Shown: positions 14,905 to 22,687 of the stretch, in pieces
How positions within the stretch are numbered: the stretch's first letter is position 1
How the letters are laid out: every line of letters begins with the position of its first letter
From: JAJRVH01 sp964505995
GTDB taxonomy: Bacteria; Pseudomonadota; Zetaproteobacteria; Mariprofundales; Mariprofundaceae
DNA length: 31,368 nucleotides
Direction: 5' to 3'
Assembly (NCBI GenBank): GCA_964505995.1
Contig: CAZDLB010000004.1
Location: 1-31,368 of the forward strand
Program-made: the position numbers and the translations under genes
The notes under the pieces: generated by a model
The model's database searches: none
Seen by the model: only the letters and a program-made list of their open reading frames with translations
Told to the model about the DNA's origin: nothing

Positions 14905-15777
14905 CTATTTCGTTGATTGCTCGAAGAAGCGGAAGAACTCCGAATCCGGCGAGATCACCAGCCGCGTGCCTTCACCGATGGAGGTGCGATAGGCCTCCAG
15001 CGAGCGGACGAAGGCATAGAACTTCGGATCCTTCTCATAGGCCTTGGCATAGATGCGGGCCGCAGCCGCATCCGCCCGGCCGCGGATGATCTCGGCCTTC
15101 TTGTAGGCCTCGGCCAGCAGCAGCTTGCGCGTCTTCTCGGCTTCGGCCCGGATCTCCTTGGCCGCCTCCTCACCCTCGGAACGGTATTCCTTCGCAATCC
15201 GGCTGCGTTCGGCCTTCATGCGCTGGAAGACGGCATCGGAGTTCTCCTGCGGCAGGTCGGCCCGCTTGATGCGGACGTCCACGATGGAAATGCCGAGATC
15301 GCGCACGGCCTCGTCGGCCCGCTTGCGGATGGAGATCATCAGCTCGGTCCGGAGTCGTTCCTGTTCACCGCCGGAAACGATCTCATGCAGCGTATGCTGG
15401 CCGAGCACCTCGCGCACCTTGCCGCGCACGACATCATCCATGCGCGAAGCCACACCGCGCTCATCGCGGGCCACCTGGAAGACCTTCAGCGGATCGATGA
15501 TCTTCCAGCGGGTGTAGTTGTCCACGAGGATGGATTTCTTGTCCTTCGTGATCACCTCGTTGGGCAGCGCATCGCTCTCCAGCAGCCGCATGTCGAAACG
15601 ACGCACATTCTGCCACGGCCATTTGAAATGCAGACCGGGGGTATCCACGACATCCTTCGGATTGCCGAACTGCAGAACCAGCGCCTGTTCACGCTGATCC
15701 ACGACGAACGCGCTGCTGCCTGCCAGCAGGCCCAGCGCAACAACGACGATCAATGCAAGACTCTGCCTGGCGCTCAT
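14905..15777 (-). CDS. hflC: FtsH-protease modulator HflC
   Basis: A 290-residue SPFH/prohibitin-family protein anchored by one N-terminal membrane helix (LALIVVVALGLLAGSSAFVV), with the bulk in the periplasm. With HflK it forms a cage around FtsH that modulates degradation of membrane proteins. Recognisable HflC features are VDQREQALVLQFG and TPGLHFKWPWQNVRRFD. LLVDNYTRWKI-type text, SEGEEAAKEIRAEAEKTRKL in the coiled coil, and the C-terminal SPDSEFFRFFE end follow. GGAGGTGAAGCA precedes the ATG, which overlaps the hflK stop (ATGA, 15774-15777). Gene order hflK-hflC-DUF2065 supports the call. Confidence 0.95.
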   Translation of the reverse strand: MSARQSLALIVVVALGLLAGSSAFVVDQREQALVLQFGNPKDVVDTPGLHFKWPWQNVRRFDMRLLESDALPNEVITKDKKSILVDNYTRWKIIDPLKVFQVARDERGVASRMDDVVRGKVREVLGQHTLHEIVSGGEQERLRTELMISIRKRADEAVRDLGISIVDVRIKRADLPQENSDAVFQRMKAERSRIAKEYRSEGEEAAKEIRAEAEKTRKLLLAEAYKKAEIIRGRADAAAARIYAKAYEKDPKFYAFVRSLEAYRTSIGEGTRLVISPDSEFFRFFEQSTK

Positions 15778-16856
15778 TGCTTCACCTCCACCTTACCGGC
15801 CCGATCCAGGGGCAGATACGGCAGCACCTGGTCGGCCACCGATCCATCCACGATGACCTTGTCGGCGCGGGCCAGCACCGATTCCATCGTTTCCATGTAC
15901 AGACGCTTGCGCGTCACATCCGGCGCGCTGCGATAGGCCGACAGCAGGCTTTCAAAACGCTTGGCCTCACCGATCGCCCGATCCACCACTTCCTTCTCAT
16001 AGGCCTCGGCGTCAAGCACCATCTTCTTGGCCTCACCGCGGGCCTTCGGAATGATGTCGTTGGCATAGGCCTGCGCCTCGTTCTTGGCGCGTTCGCGGTC
16101 CTCGCGGGCGCTGGCCACATCCTTGAATTCGCGGATCACGCGCTCCGGCGGCTGCGCATCCTGCAGCTTGACCGTCGTCACGGTGATGCCGGCCTTGTAG
16201 GAATCGAGGATCTTCTGGATCAGCTCCTGGGTCTCGACCTCGACCTCGGCCTTCTTGTCGGTCAGCACATCATCGATCATCGTGCGTCCGATCACCTCGC
16301 GGATCGCCGATTCGGCCGCATCGCGCACGGTCTTCGGGCCGCTGGCGATATTGAACAGGTAATCCTCGAGCGTCTTGATGCGGTATTGCACGATGAAGGA
16401 GATATCGACGATGTTCTCGTCCTTGGTCAGCATCAGCGACTCGTTCGTGCGCTTGCGCATCGTGCCATCGGGAAACCTGCGGAAGCCCACCTCAAGCCGC
16501 TGCACGCGCGTGACCGGCAGTTTTTCCACGGTCTGCACCGGATAGGGGATATGCCAGTTCAGGCCCGGGCCGGTATTGCCCACATGCTTGCCGAACTGCA
16601 GCACGACCGCTTCCTCGTCCGCCGCCACCATGTAGAAGCCGGACAGCCCCCAGAGAACGAACAGCGCGGCGACGATAGCGGTGATCGCACCCTTGCCCAG
16701 ACCACCCTTGCCGCCATGGCCGCCCCCGCCGAAGAGACCCGAGAGGCGCTCCTGCAAACGCCGAATCACCTCATCGAGATCCGGGGGCGTGGGCTGATTG
16801 CCGCCTCGATTCCCCCAGGGGTTCCGGTCCGGATCGTTCTGATTGCTCCAGGGCAT
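15774..16856 (-). CDS. hflK: FtsH-protease modulator HflK
   Basis: A 360-residue partner of HflC. The cytoplasmic N-terminus is glycine- and asparagine-rich (NPWGNRGGNQPTPPDLDEVI and a GGGGHGGKGG stretch). One membrane helix (ITAIVAALFVLWGLSGFYMV) and an SPFH domain follow, with VVLQFGKHVGNTGPGLNWHI, LMLTKDENIVDISFIVQYRI and the long AREDRERAKNEAQAYANDII coiled coil. Length and order are typical of HflK. GGAGG seven bases before the ATG fixes the start. A TGCTACACT extended -10 lies about 30 bases upstream. It is divergent from lptG across 118 bases. Confidence 0.95.
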   Translation of the reverse strand: MPWSNQNDPDRNPWGNRGGNQPTPPDLDEVIRRLQERLSGLFGGGGHGGKGGLGKGAITAIVAALFVLWGLSGFYMVAADEEAVVLQFGKHVGNTGPGLNWHIPYPVQTVEKLPVTRVQRLEVGFRRFPDGTMRKRTNESLMLTKDENIVDISFIVQYRIKTLEDYLFNIASGPKTVRDAAESAIREVIGRTMIDDVLTDKKAEVEVETQELIQKILDSYKAGITVTTVKLQDAQPPERVIREFKDVASAREDRERAKNEAQAYANDIIPKARGEAKKMVLDAEAYEKEVVDRAIGEAKRFESLLSAYRSAPDVTRKRLYMETMESVLARADKVIVDGSVADQVLPYLPLDRAGKVEVKQ

Positions 16857-16887
16857 GCGTCAACCTCCATTCGCTGGCAAGCGCCGC

Positions 16888-16896
16888 AGTGTAGCA
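16888..16896 (-). promoter_or_regulatory. Candidate extended -10 of hflKC
   Basis: The minus strand reads TGC-TACACT, with a predicted transcription start near 16881 and a leader of about 25 bases containing the GGAGG ribosome site. The -35 match is poor, consistent with reliance on the extended -10. Confidence 0.4.
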
Positions 16897-16953
16897 TCTC
16901 AACCGCCCATTGCATCCCCTCTGGCCTTTGCGGGAATCTGTCGCACAAAGGGA

Positions 16954-16968
16954 CGGCGGTGCTAGGCT
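16954..16968 (+). promoter_or_regulatory. Candidate extended -10 of lptG, implying leaderless mRNA
   Basis: TG-C-TAGGCT (16960-16968) is an extended -10 ending six bases before the ATG at 16975, so transcription should start at or next to the start codon. No Shine-Dalgarno sequence is present between them. The geometry is the same as at argC. Confidence 0.4.
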
Positions 16969-16974
16969 TGCAGC

Positions 16975-18033
16975 ATGCCGGTTCTCTTTCGCTGGATCTT
17001 TTCAGGCTGCCTGCAGCGTTCGCTGGCCGCGATGGCCGCGCTGCTGGCGATCTATGCCATCATCGAGGCCTTCGACAAGGCCCGCTACCTGGACCACGGT
17101 CTGACGCCGTCGCTGATGTTCGAATACATCCTGCTCAAGAGTCCGTTCATGATCGCCGAATTCATGCCCATCATCGTCCTGATCGGCGCCAGCCTCTATC
17201 TGCTCGAACTTTCGAGGCATCAGGAAGTGGTTGCCATCCGCGCGGCCGGCCTGGGCATCAACAAGCTGCTGACGCCGCTGCTCTGCGTGGCCGTCCTGGC
17301 CGCCATCGTCAGCTTTGCGATCGGGGAATGGGTCGCCCCATCCACGAACAAGCGACTGGATGTCATCGAAAAGGTTCATATCAAGCACCAGAAACCCTCG
17401 CAGACCGGCGTTCAGTGGCTGCGGGACGGTCATCGCTTCTTCCGGCTGACGCCGCTCTCGGGCCGGCAGTATGCGCTGATCATGCTCGAAACGGACGCAG
17501 AGGGCGGCTGGATTCGCCGCATCGATGCGGCCCGTGCACGCTATGCCAAGGGGGCATGGCAGCTCCACGATGTGCACATCAGCAGCCCAACCGCATCGCG
17601 CTCGCTGAAGATGGAGCACCGGAAACGCATGCGCCTGCCCACCGACATCGGCCCAGAAACCGCCGAGCTTCCGCAGCCCGGCCAGATGCGGCTCTTCGAG
17701 ATGCGGCAATACATCGCCGATCTGCAACACGCGGGGCTGAATGCCGCCAGCTATGTCTTCGCGCTCCACCGCAAGCTGGCCGCGCCCATGGCCTGCCTGT
17801 TCATGATCATCCTGGCCGCGGCGCTGTGCATGCAGCACCACCAGCGAAGCGGCCATGCCTCCTGGGGGCTGCTGGCCGCGATCGCCATCGGGCTGATGTT
17901 CTATGTGTTCGGCAATGCCAGCTCGCTGCTGGCGGGAGGCGAACGCCTGCCGGCCGCATACGCGGCCTGGCTTCCGAATCTCTTCTTCGGTGGATTGGGC
18001 CTCTTTCTGCTGTTGCAGCGCGAGGGCCATTAG
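16975..18033 (+). CDS. lptG: LPS export permease of the LptF/LptG family, probably LptG
   Basis: Inner-membrane subunit of the LptB2FGC ABC transporter, which extracts LPS from the membrane and passes it to LptA. At 352 residues it has three N-terminal membrane segments, including FMIAEFMPIIVLIGASLYLL. The coupling motif QEVVAIRAAGLGINK is typical of YjgP/YjgQ proteins. A periplasmic beta-rich domain spans about 125-265, and three C-terminal segments follow (MACLFMIILAAALCM onward). The early IIEAFDKARY segment resembles LptG (IKFVDQLKK in E. coli) more than LptF. No second permease adjoins it, so LptF must be encoded elsewhere. The first ATG has no ribosome site; a promoter immediately upstream suggests leaderless translation. 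Confidence 0.78.
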   Translation: MPVLFRWIFSGCLQRSLAAMAALLAIYAIIEAFDKARYLDHGLTPSLMFEYILLKSPFMIAEFMPIIVLIGASLYLLELSRHQEVVAIRAAGLGINKLLTPLLCVAVLAAIVSFAIGEWVAPSTNKRLDVIEKVHIKHQKPSQTGVQWLRDGHRFFRLTPLSGRQYALIMLETDAEGGWIRRIDAARARYAKGAWQLHDVHISSPTASRSLKMEHRKRMRLPTDIGPETAELPQPGQMRLFEMRQYIADLQHAGLNAASYVFALHRKLAAPMACLFMIILAAALCMQHHQRSGHASWGLLAAIAIGLMFYVFGNASSLLAGGERLPAAYAAWLPNLFFGGLGLFLLLQREGH

Positions 18034-18067
18034 CGCCCGCGCTGCATCAAGCGGCCTCGGACGGGCC

Positions 18068-18838
18068 TCAGACCTTGAGCAGGCTTATCGCCGCATCATG
18101 CAGCCGGGCATTCGTGGCCAGCACATCGCCAGCCTCCAGATCCAGCCGGGCTCCGTCCAGGGCCGTGGCCATGCCGCCAGCCTCCTGAACCAGCAGACAT
18201 CCCGCCGCAATGTCCCACGGCTTCAGGCCCGCCTCCCAGTAGACATCCAGGCGACCGGCCGCGACATAGGCCAGATCCAGCGCGGCCGCGCCGCCCCGGC
18301 GATAGCCATCGATGGCGCGCATGCAGCGATCCATCCGCTGCTGAAACGTATCCAGCTGCTCCCGACGGTAGGATGGCAGCCCGGAGGCCATCAGCGCGTG
18401 CGCCATGTCCGAGGTGGCGCTGACCCGCAGGCGACGGCGGTTCAGAAAGGCGCCATTGCCGTTGCGCGCCTCGAAGGTTTCATTGCGTATCGGATCGTGA
18501 ATCACCGCCAGCATCGGCTTGCCGTTCTTCCAGGCCGCGATGGAAACCGCGAAATGCGGATAGCCGTGAATGAAGTTCGTCGTTCCATCCAGCGGATCGA
18601 TATACCACTGCACCGAAGCCCGCGGATTGCTGCGTTGCCCGCTCTCTTCGCTGACGATCCCATGCTCGGGGTAATGCCTGCTGATCTCGCGCACGATCGC
18701 GGCCTCGGCCCGCTGATCGATATCGGTGACATAGTCGCGATCGCTTTTCTGCTGAACCTTCAGGGTATCCCGCTCATCGAAAGCCCGGGCGATGATATCT
18801 CCGGCCCTTCTTGCGGCCCGCACGGCTACATACAACAC
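18068..18838 (-). CDS. suhB: Inositol monophosphatase family protein (SuhB-like)
   Basis: A 256-residue Mg2+-dependent phosphatase of the IMPase family. It shows the metal-site motifs YVTDIDQRAEAAI, SEESG, WYIDPLDGTTNFIHGYPHF and, near the C-terminus, LKPWDIAAGCLLVQEAGG. E. coli SuhB has inositol monophosphatase activity and also works with NusA/NusG in rRNA antitermination; which role applies here is not visible. The start is taken at GTG 18836-18838 (next codon TTG), because AGGAGA lies five bases upstream and the protein then opens as in SuhB (VLYVAVRAARRAGDII). An ATG nine codons upstream lacks a ribosome site. Its 3' end faces lptG across 34 bases. Confidence 0.87.
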   Translation of the reverse strand: MLYVAVRAARRAGDIIARAFDERDTLKVQQKSDRDYVTDIDQRAEAAIVREISRHYPEHGIVSEESGQRSNPRASVQWYIDPLDGTTNFIHGYPHFAVSIAAWKNGKPMLAVIHDPIRNETFEARNGNGAFLNRRRLRVSATSDMAHALMASGLPSYRREQLDTFQQRMDRCMRAIDGYRRGGAAALDLAYVAAGRLDVYWEAGLKPWDIAAGCLLVQEAGGMATALDGARLDLEAGDVLATNARLHDAAISLLKV

Positions 18839-18890
18839 ATTCTTCTCCTGAGATGCTCGCGGCATACGTCGGTCTGAATCCGACGGCGCC

Positions 18891-18899
18891 AGACTAGCA
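18891..18899 (-). promoter_or_regulatory. Candidate extended -10 of suhB
   Basis: The minus strand reads TGC-TAGTCT, about 53 bases before the GTG start. The -35 region is weak (CTGCCT at 17 bases). It matches the TGCTAnnnT pattern seen at speA, hflK and lptG. Confidence 0.35.
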
Positions 18900-18939
18900 C
18901 AGCGACCGAGCGGAGGCAGCCGCGAAATCGCCGCTTCAC

Positions 18940-18967
18940 TTGCAGAGCGGCGGCTTGCGGCTAAACT
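18940..18967 (+). promoter_or_regulatory. Candidate promoter of the hybrid sensor kinase
   Basis: TTGCAG (18940-18945) and TAAACT (18962-18967) with a 16-base spacer. A start near 18974 would give a short leader that begins at the AAAGGGAG ribosome site (18975-18982). Confidence 0.35.
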
Positions 18968-18988
18968 TGTCAGGAAAGGGAGCGGCGT

Positions 18989-21133
18989 ATCAGGACATTC
19001 ATCATCGAAAACTGGCTGGTCAGGCGCAATCAGCCCGGCGGACAGTCGATCATCGGCGCGCAGACCCAGCAGGCATGGGCCAGGCTGCTGTTTGCCCTGG
19101 CCGGCCTGTATTACCTCAACGCCCATGCCGTATTCTTCGAGCAGTACCGGCAGTCCTTCCTGATCGCCGCAGCGGCCTATTTCATCTACAACGGCCTGAC
19201 CATCCCGGCCATCCGGCGGCGACCGCTGTCCGCCTTCCGGACGCTGTTTGCCCCGCTGTTCGATATCGCCATCGTCAGTTTCGCAGCCGTCATCGACGGC
19301 GGGCACGCCAGCGGCATCTACTTCATGCTGCTGGTCATCATCTTCGGCAACGGCTTCCGCTACGGCAATGCGCTGCTGCTCTACACCCAGGCGCTGAGCA
19401 TCCTCGGGCTGGTGGCCGTGGCGATCTATACGCTGTTCAACATGCACCTGGATCTGGATCGCACGCTGCTGGTCTGGCAGCTGGCCGGTCTGATCGTCAT
19501 CCCCGCCTATGTCTATCTGATCGGTGAAAAGGCCGAGCGCGCCATCCGAGGCCAGGTCGAGGCCGAAGAAACCTCCTTCAGCCTGCTGGATCAGGGACCG
19601 ATGCCGGTGTTCACCTATGACCTCGATGACCAGGGGCAGCCGCGCGTCCTTTACGCCAACGCGGCCATCAACGAGATCTTCCGCGACGATTACACCCGAC
19701 TGATCGGCGAACAGCCGGACATGCTGGCGCTGCTCGAGGACGGCGAAGAGCTGCTCGAATTCTGTCGCCGCACGCTGCAGTCACCGCATCCGAACGACCG
19801 GGATTCCAACTCTGCCCGGCATGTGCTCTATTTCCGCGGGCGCGACAAGCAGGACAACATCCTCCGCCTGATGGCGACGACCACGCGACTGCGCTGGCGC
19901 AACAAATGGATCGGCGTCTGCTTCATCCTCGACATCACACAGCGCGAGGATACGCAGATCAAGCTGGAAACGGTGTACCGGCAGGGCTACATGTCGACGC
20001 TGGTGGCCGGCATCGTCCATGACTTCCGCAATGTGCTCACCAGCATGATGGGCTATGCCGAGGTCATGCTGATGCAGGCCAAGGGAGCCGACAGGGAGCA
20101 TCTGCAGGCCATTATCGAAGCCGGCGAACGCGGAGCCTCGATGATCAGCCACCTGCTGAGCCTGGGACGCAGGAAGGAGCAGGATCTCGCCGCGCCCTGT
20201 GCCGGCTCGGAGCTGAAGGCACCGATCGAAAACATTCTCGGCCTGGCACGCCTGCAGCTTCCGGCGCACATCCAGCTGCTGACGGAAATCGAATCACCGC
20301 TCCCGGACGTCGACTGCTCGCTGACCGAACTGGAGCAGATCCTGCTGAATCTGGTACACAACGCGGCCGCCGCCATTCCGGAAGCCGGCCAGATACGCGT
20401 CACGATCAAGGCCGACGCCGAGCACCCATTGAGCAGCGAAGGCTCGCCGGCCCTGTGCATCGAGGTCGCCGACGACGGCGAGGGCATCGCCAGAGAGGAT
20501 CTGGACGATATCTTCAAACCGTTCTGGACCTCCAGGATCGAGCAGGGCGGCTCCGGCCTTGGCCTGGCGATGGTGCAGCGCATCGTCAAACAGCGTCGCG
20601 GAACGATCGACGTCGAATCCGAGCCCGGCCGGGGAACCTGCTTCCGGCTTCACTTCCCGCCACCGCGCAAGGCCCGGGATGAGCGCCTATCGTCACCGGA
20701 ACCCGGGAGGGATTCATCACGGCCAGCGGCTGAAACCCCGCATTGCCGCATCCTTCTTGTCGATGACGCCCCGGATGTCCTGAAGATCCATCAGGCCCTG
20801 CTGGAACATCTGAATCATCAGACCACGCTGGCCGAGGATGGGCAGAAGGCACTGGAGATCTATCAGAAGCAGCCGGACGCGTTCGACCTGATCATGACCG
20901 ATTTCCGCATGCCGATCATGAACGGGCTGGAGCTTGTGGAGCATATCCGCCAGCACGATGACGCGATTCCGATCATCATGATCACCGCCTATGGAGAAGA
21001 CGAGCAGCTACAGAAGGTCGGCAACCATGGTGTCCAGCTGATCAACAAGCCGGTCACCCTCGACAAGCTTAAGCAGGCAATCGAGCTCGCCATGGCCGGC
21101 CGAGCAGGAAACGAACCGGCACGATCCGAATGA
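18989..21133 (+). CDS. Hybrid sensor histidine kinase with C-terminal receiver
   Basis: A multi-domain signalling protein of about 714 residues counted from ATC 18989. The N-terminal membrane sensor has about five hydrophobic segments (1-180, such as ARLLFALAGLYYLNAHAVFF and YFMLLVIIFGNGFRYG). A PAS-like domain spans about 192-322 (SLLDQGPMPVFTYDL). The HisKA domain carries H-box VHDFRN (His344). The ATPase domain has LNLVHNAAAAIPEAG, VADDGEGI and GGSGLGLAMV. A receiver domain follows (RILLVDDAPDVLKIHQ, phosphoacceptor Asp638 in MTDFRMP, and the NKPVT lysine). The frame is open from a TAA at 18962, yet no ATG, GTG or TTG occurs before residue 113. AAAGGGAG lies six bases before ATC, so that is the suggested start, unless a base is wrong. 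The stop directly abuts the truA stop. Confidence 0.82.
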   Translation: MRTFIIENWLVRRNQPGGQSIIGAQTQQAWARLLFALAGLYYLNAHAVFFEQYRQSFLIAAAAYFIYNGLTIPAIRRRPLSAFRTLFAPLFDIAIVSFAAVIDGGHASGIYFMLLVIIFGNGFRYGNALLLYTQALSILGLVAVAIYTLFNMHLDLDRTLLVWQLAGLIVIPAYVYLIGEKAERAIRGQVEAEETSFSLLDQGPMPVFTYDLDDQGQPRVLYANAAINEIFRDDYTRLIGEQPDMLALLEDGEELLEFCRRTLQSPHPNDRDSNSARHVLYFRGRDKQDNILRLMATTTRLRWRNKWIGVCFILDITQREDTQIKLETVYRQGYMSTLVAGIVHDFRNVLTSMMGYAEVMLMQAKGADREHLQAIIEAGERGASMISHLLSLGRRKEQDLAAPCAGSELKAPIENILGLARLQLPAHIQLLTEIESPLPDVDCSLTELEQILLNLVHNAAAAIPEAGQIRVTIKADAEHPLSSEGSPALCIEVADDGEGIAREDLDDIFKPFWTSRIEQGGSGLGLAMVQRIVKQRRGTIDVESEPGRGTCFRLHFPPPRKARDERLSSPEPGRDSSRPAAETPHCRILLVDDAPDVLKIHQALLEHLNHQTTLAEDGQKALEIYQKQPDAFDLIMTDFRMPIMNGLELVEHIRQHDDAIPIIMITAYGEDEQLQKVGNHGVQLINKPVTLDKLKQAIELAMAGRAGNEPARSE

Positions 21134-21928
21134 CTATACGCAGTCGATCAGGCTGCGCGCTGTAAACTCGTCGTAGATCGCATCGGTAAAATACAGGCCG
21201 TGGGCCGGCGCCGTGGCGGCCCCGCGACTGCGGTCTCGCCCTTGCAGCAGTTCGCCAAACTCCTCCACCGAGCGTTTGCCGATGCCCACCTCCACGAGAT
21301 TGCCCACGAGATTGCGCACCATGTGATAGACAAACGCATTGGCCGAAACCTCGATGCGCACGCAGTACCCATCGCGCACAATCTCCAGCCTGGTAATCCT
21401 TCGGCGCGCGTGCCCGGCCTGGCATCCGGCGGCCTGAAATGCGGCGAAATCGCGCTCGCCCATGCACAGCCTTGCTGCATCGCGCATGCGATCCAGCTCC
21501 AGTGGCCGCGGCATCCACCAGTGCCGCCATTGTTCCAGAGCAGAGGCCGTACCCCGCTGCCAGATGCGGTAGCAGTAGGAGCGCCCCCGGCAGTCGAAGC
21601 GGGCATGAAAATCATGCGCGACGGCCCGAAGCCCGATCACCCGCACCGATTCCGGCAACAGGCTGTTGCATCCGTGAAGATAGGCCCGGGGCTGTCGCTG
21701 CCAGCGTCGCGCATCCACATCCGCGTGCACCGCCAGCGCCTCGGCATGCACGCCGGCATCGGTGCGCCCGGCCGCGACCGTGGCCACGGGCCTTCCCTCG
21801 ATGCGCTGCAGCGCAGCTTCCAGCACCTGCTGCACGGAGTCCGCATTCTGCTGGCGTTGCCAGCCATGGAACGACTGACCGTCGAACTCAAGCACCATGA
21901 CGATGCGCTGTCTGTTATCCTGATGCAT
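21134..21928 (-). CDS. truA: tRNA pseudouridine(38-40) synthase
   Basis: Isomerises uridines 38-40 of the tRNA anticodon arm. At 264 residues it has the normal TruA length. The catalytic aspartate motif AAGRTDAGVHAEA carries Asp57. Also visible are VLEFDGQSFHGWQRQ at the N-terminus, FHARFDCRGRSYCYRI, and the C-terminal FVYHMVRNLVGNLVEVG block. It is the last gene of the glyA-to-truA run, 30 bases after the EcfT-like gene. TruA following asd-fimV is a classic Pseudomonas-type order. Its TAG (21134-21136) abuts the stop of the convergent sensor kinase with no spacer. Confidence 0.96.
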   Translation of the reverse strand: MHQDNRQRIVMVLEFDGQSFHGWQRQQNADSVQQVLEAALQRIEGRPVATVAAGRTDAGVHAEALAVHADVDARRWQRQPRAYLHGCNSLLPESVRVIGLRAVAHDFHARFDCRGRSYCYRIWQRGTASALEQWRHWWMPRPLELDRMRDAARLCMGERDFAAFQAAGCQAGHARRRITRLEIVRDGYCVRIEVSANAFVYHMVRNLVGNLVEVGIGKRSVEEFGELLQGRDRSRGAATAPAHGLYFTDAIYDEFTARSLIDCV

Positions 21929-21958
21929 GCGTGAATCCTTCCTGAGCCGTGGACGGAT

Positions 21959-22633
21959 TTAAAGAAGCAGCAGCATGCAGGCGGCAATCCCTCCCAGGAT
22001 CAGCACGACATCCTCCCGTCCGATCGCCCCGATCCGGACCAGACCATCATCCGGGGCGGGGAAGCCGGGCGGCCAGCGCAGCCACATGGCCCGGGCCACG
22101 CTGCGCGATTCGTCCAGGCACTGGCGCACCGCCGCGATCAGCAGCGCCGGCAGGCAGCGCATGCGGCCCATGATGCGCCATTGTTGCGCCAGCATCGCGA
22201 TCATTCCCCCGATCCGGCCACGCATCAGCAGAAGCATCTTCACCACCGGTAAAGCGCCGGGAACGCGGCTGAGCAGCCCCATCCATTCCGCCGGAACAAG
22301 ACAGCAGCCAAGCAGCATGGCGGCCAGAAAGATGTTGCAGAAATGCAGCGCCAGCCATGTCCCGCGCGCAATGCCTTCATGGCTCAGAGGCACTCCGGCC
22401 AGAAGCCATTCTCCGGGCGTAAACAGCGCATGCAGAAGCAGGATCGGCAACACAAACCAGGGAAGCAGCCCGGCAAGCCGGCGCAGACGCTGCGCGCCAC
22501 CGTCTAGTCGCAGATGAACCATCAGCAACAGCGCCAGCAGCACGAGTTGGATGGCAAAGGGCAGATTCGACAGCGAGGCGAGCAGCAGCATCGTCCCGAA
22601 CCAGAGGCGGCTGGGCCAGGCAGCGCGCATCAT
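21959..22633 (-). CDS. Membrane protein resembling EcfT/CbiQ transporter components
   Basis: A 224-residue polytopic protein with about five hydrophobic segments (FGTMLLLASLSNLPFAIQLV, WFVLPILLLHALFTPGEWLL, FCNIFLAAMLLGCCLV, and a C-terminal VLILGGIAACMLLLL). The order of membrane segments, and a cytoplasmic arginine-rich stretch (ALLIAAVRQCLDESRSVARA) resembling the AxR coupling helices of EcfT/CbiQ, suggest an energy-coupling-factor transmembrane component. No EcfA ATPase or substrate subunit is nearby. It lies 54 bases after fimV and 30 before truA. The assignment rests on general resemblance; an unrelated membrane protein cannot be excluded. Confidence 0.5.
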   Translation of the reverse strand: MMRAAWPSRLWFGTMLLLASLSNLPFAIQLVLLALLLMVHLRLDGGAQRLRRLAGLLPWFVLPILLLHALFTPGEWLLAGVPLSHEGIARGTWLALHFCNIFLAAMLLGCCLVPAEWMGLLSRVPGALPVVKMLLLMRGRIGGMIAMLAQQWRIMGRMRCLPALLIAAVRQCLDESRSVARAMWLRWPPGFPAPDDGLVRIGAIGREDVVLILGGIAACMLLLL

Positions 22634-22687
22634 GCCGAGAACACCCTGACGAGCATCGGCAACCGGTCAGCGGAAACCGCCGGTGCC

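Noticed and set aside
15753..18188. 811-codon plus-strand frame spanning hflK/hflC and lptG
   Set aside because: It is antisense to hflK and out of frame with lptG, both secure genes. No family motif is visible.
18839..19447. Long N-terminal extension of suhB in the same frame
   Set aside because: It runs antisense through the sensor-kinase gene, and the SuhB family starts at about 18838 with a good ribosome site there.
18940..19527. 195-codon plus-strand frame over the start of the sensor kinase
   Set aside because: Its translation is Arg/His/Pro-rich without membrane segments. The alternate frame gives hydrophobic helices continuous with the kinase.
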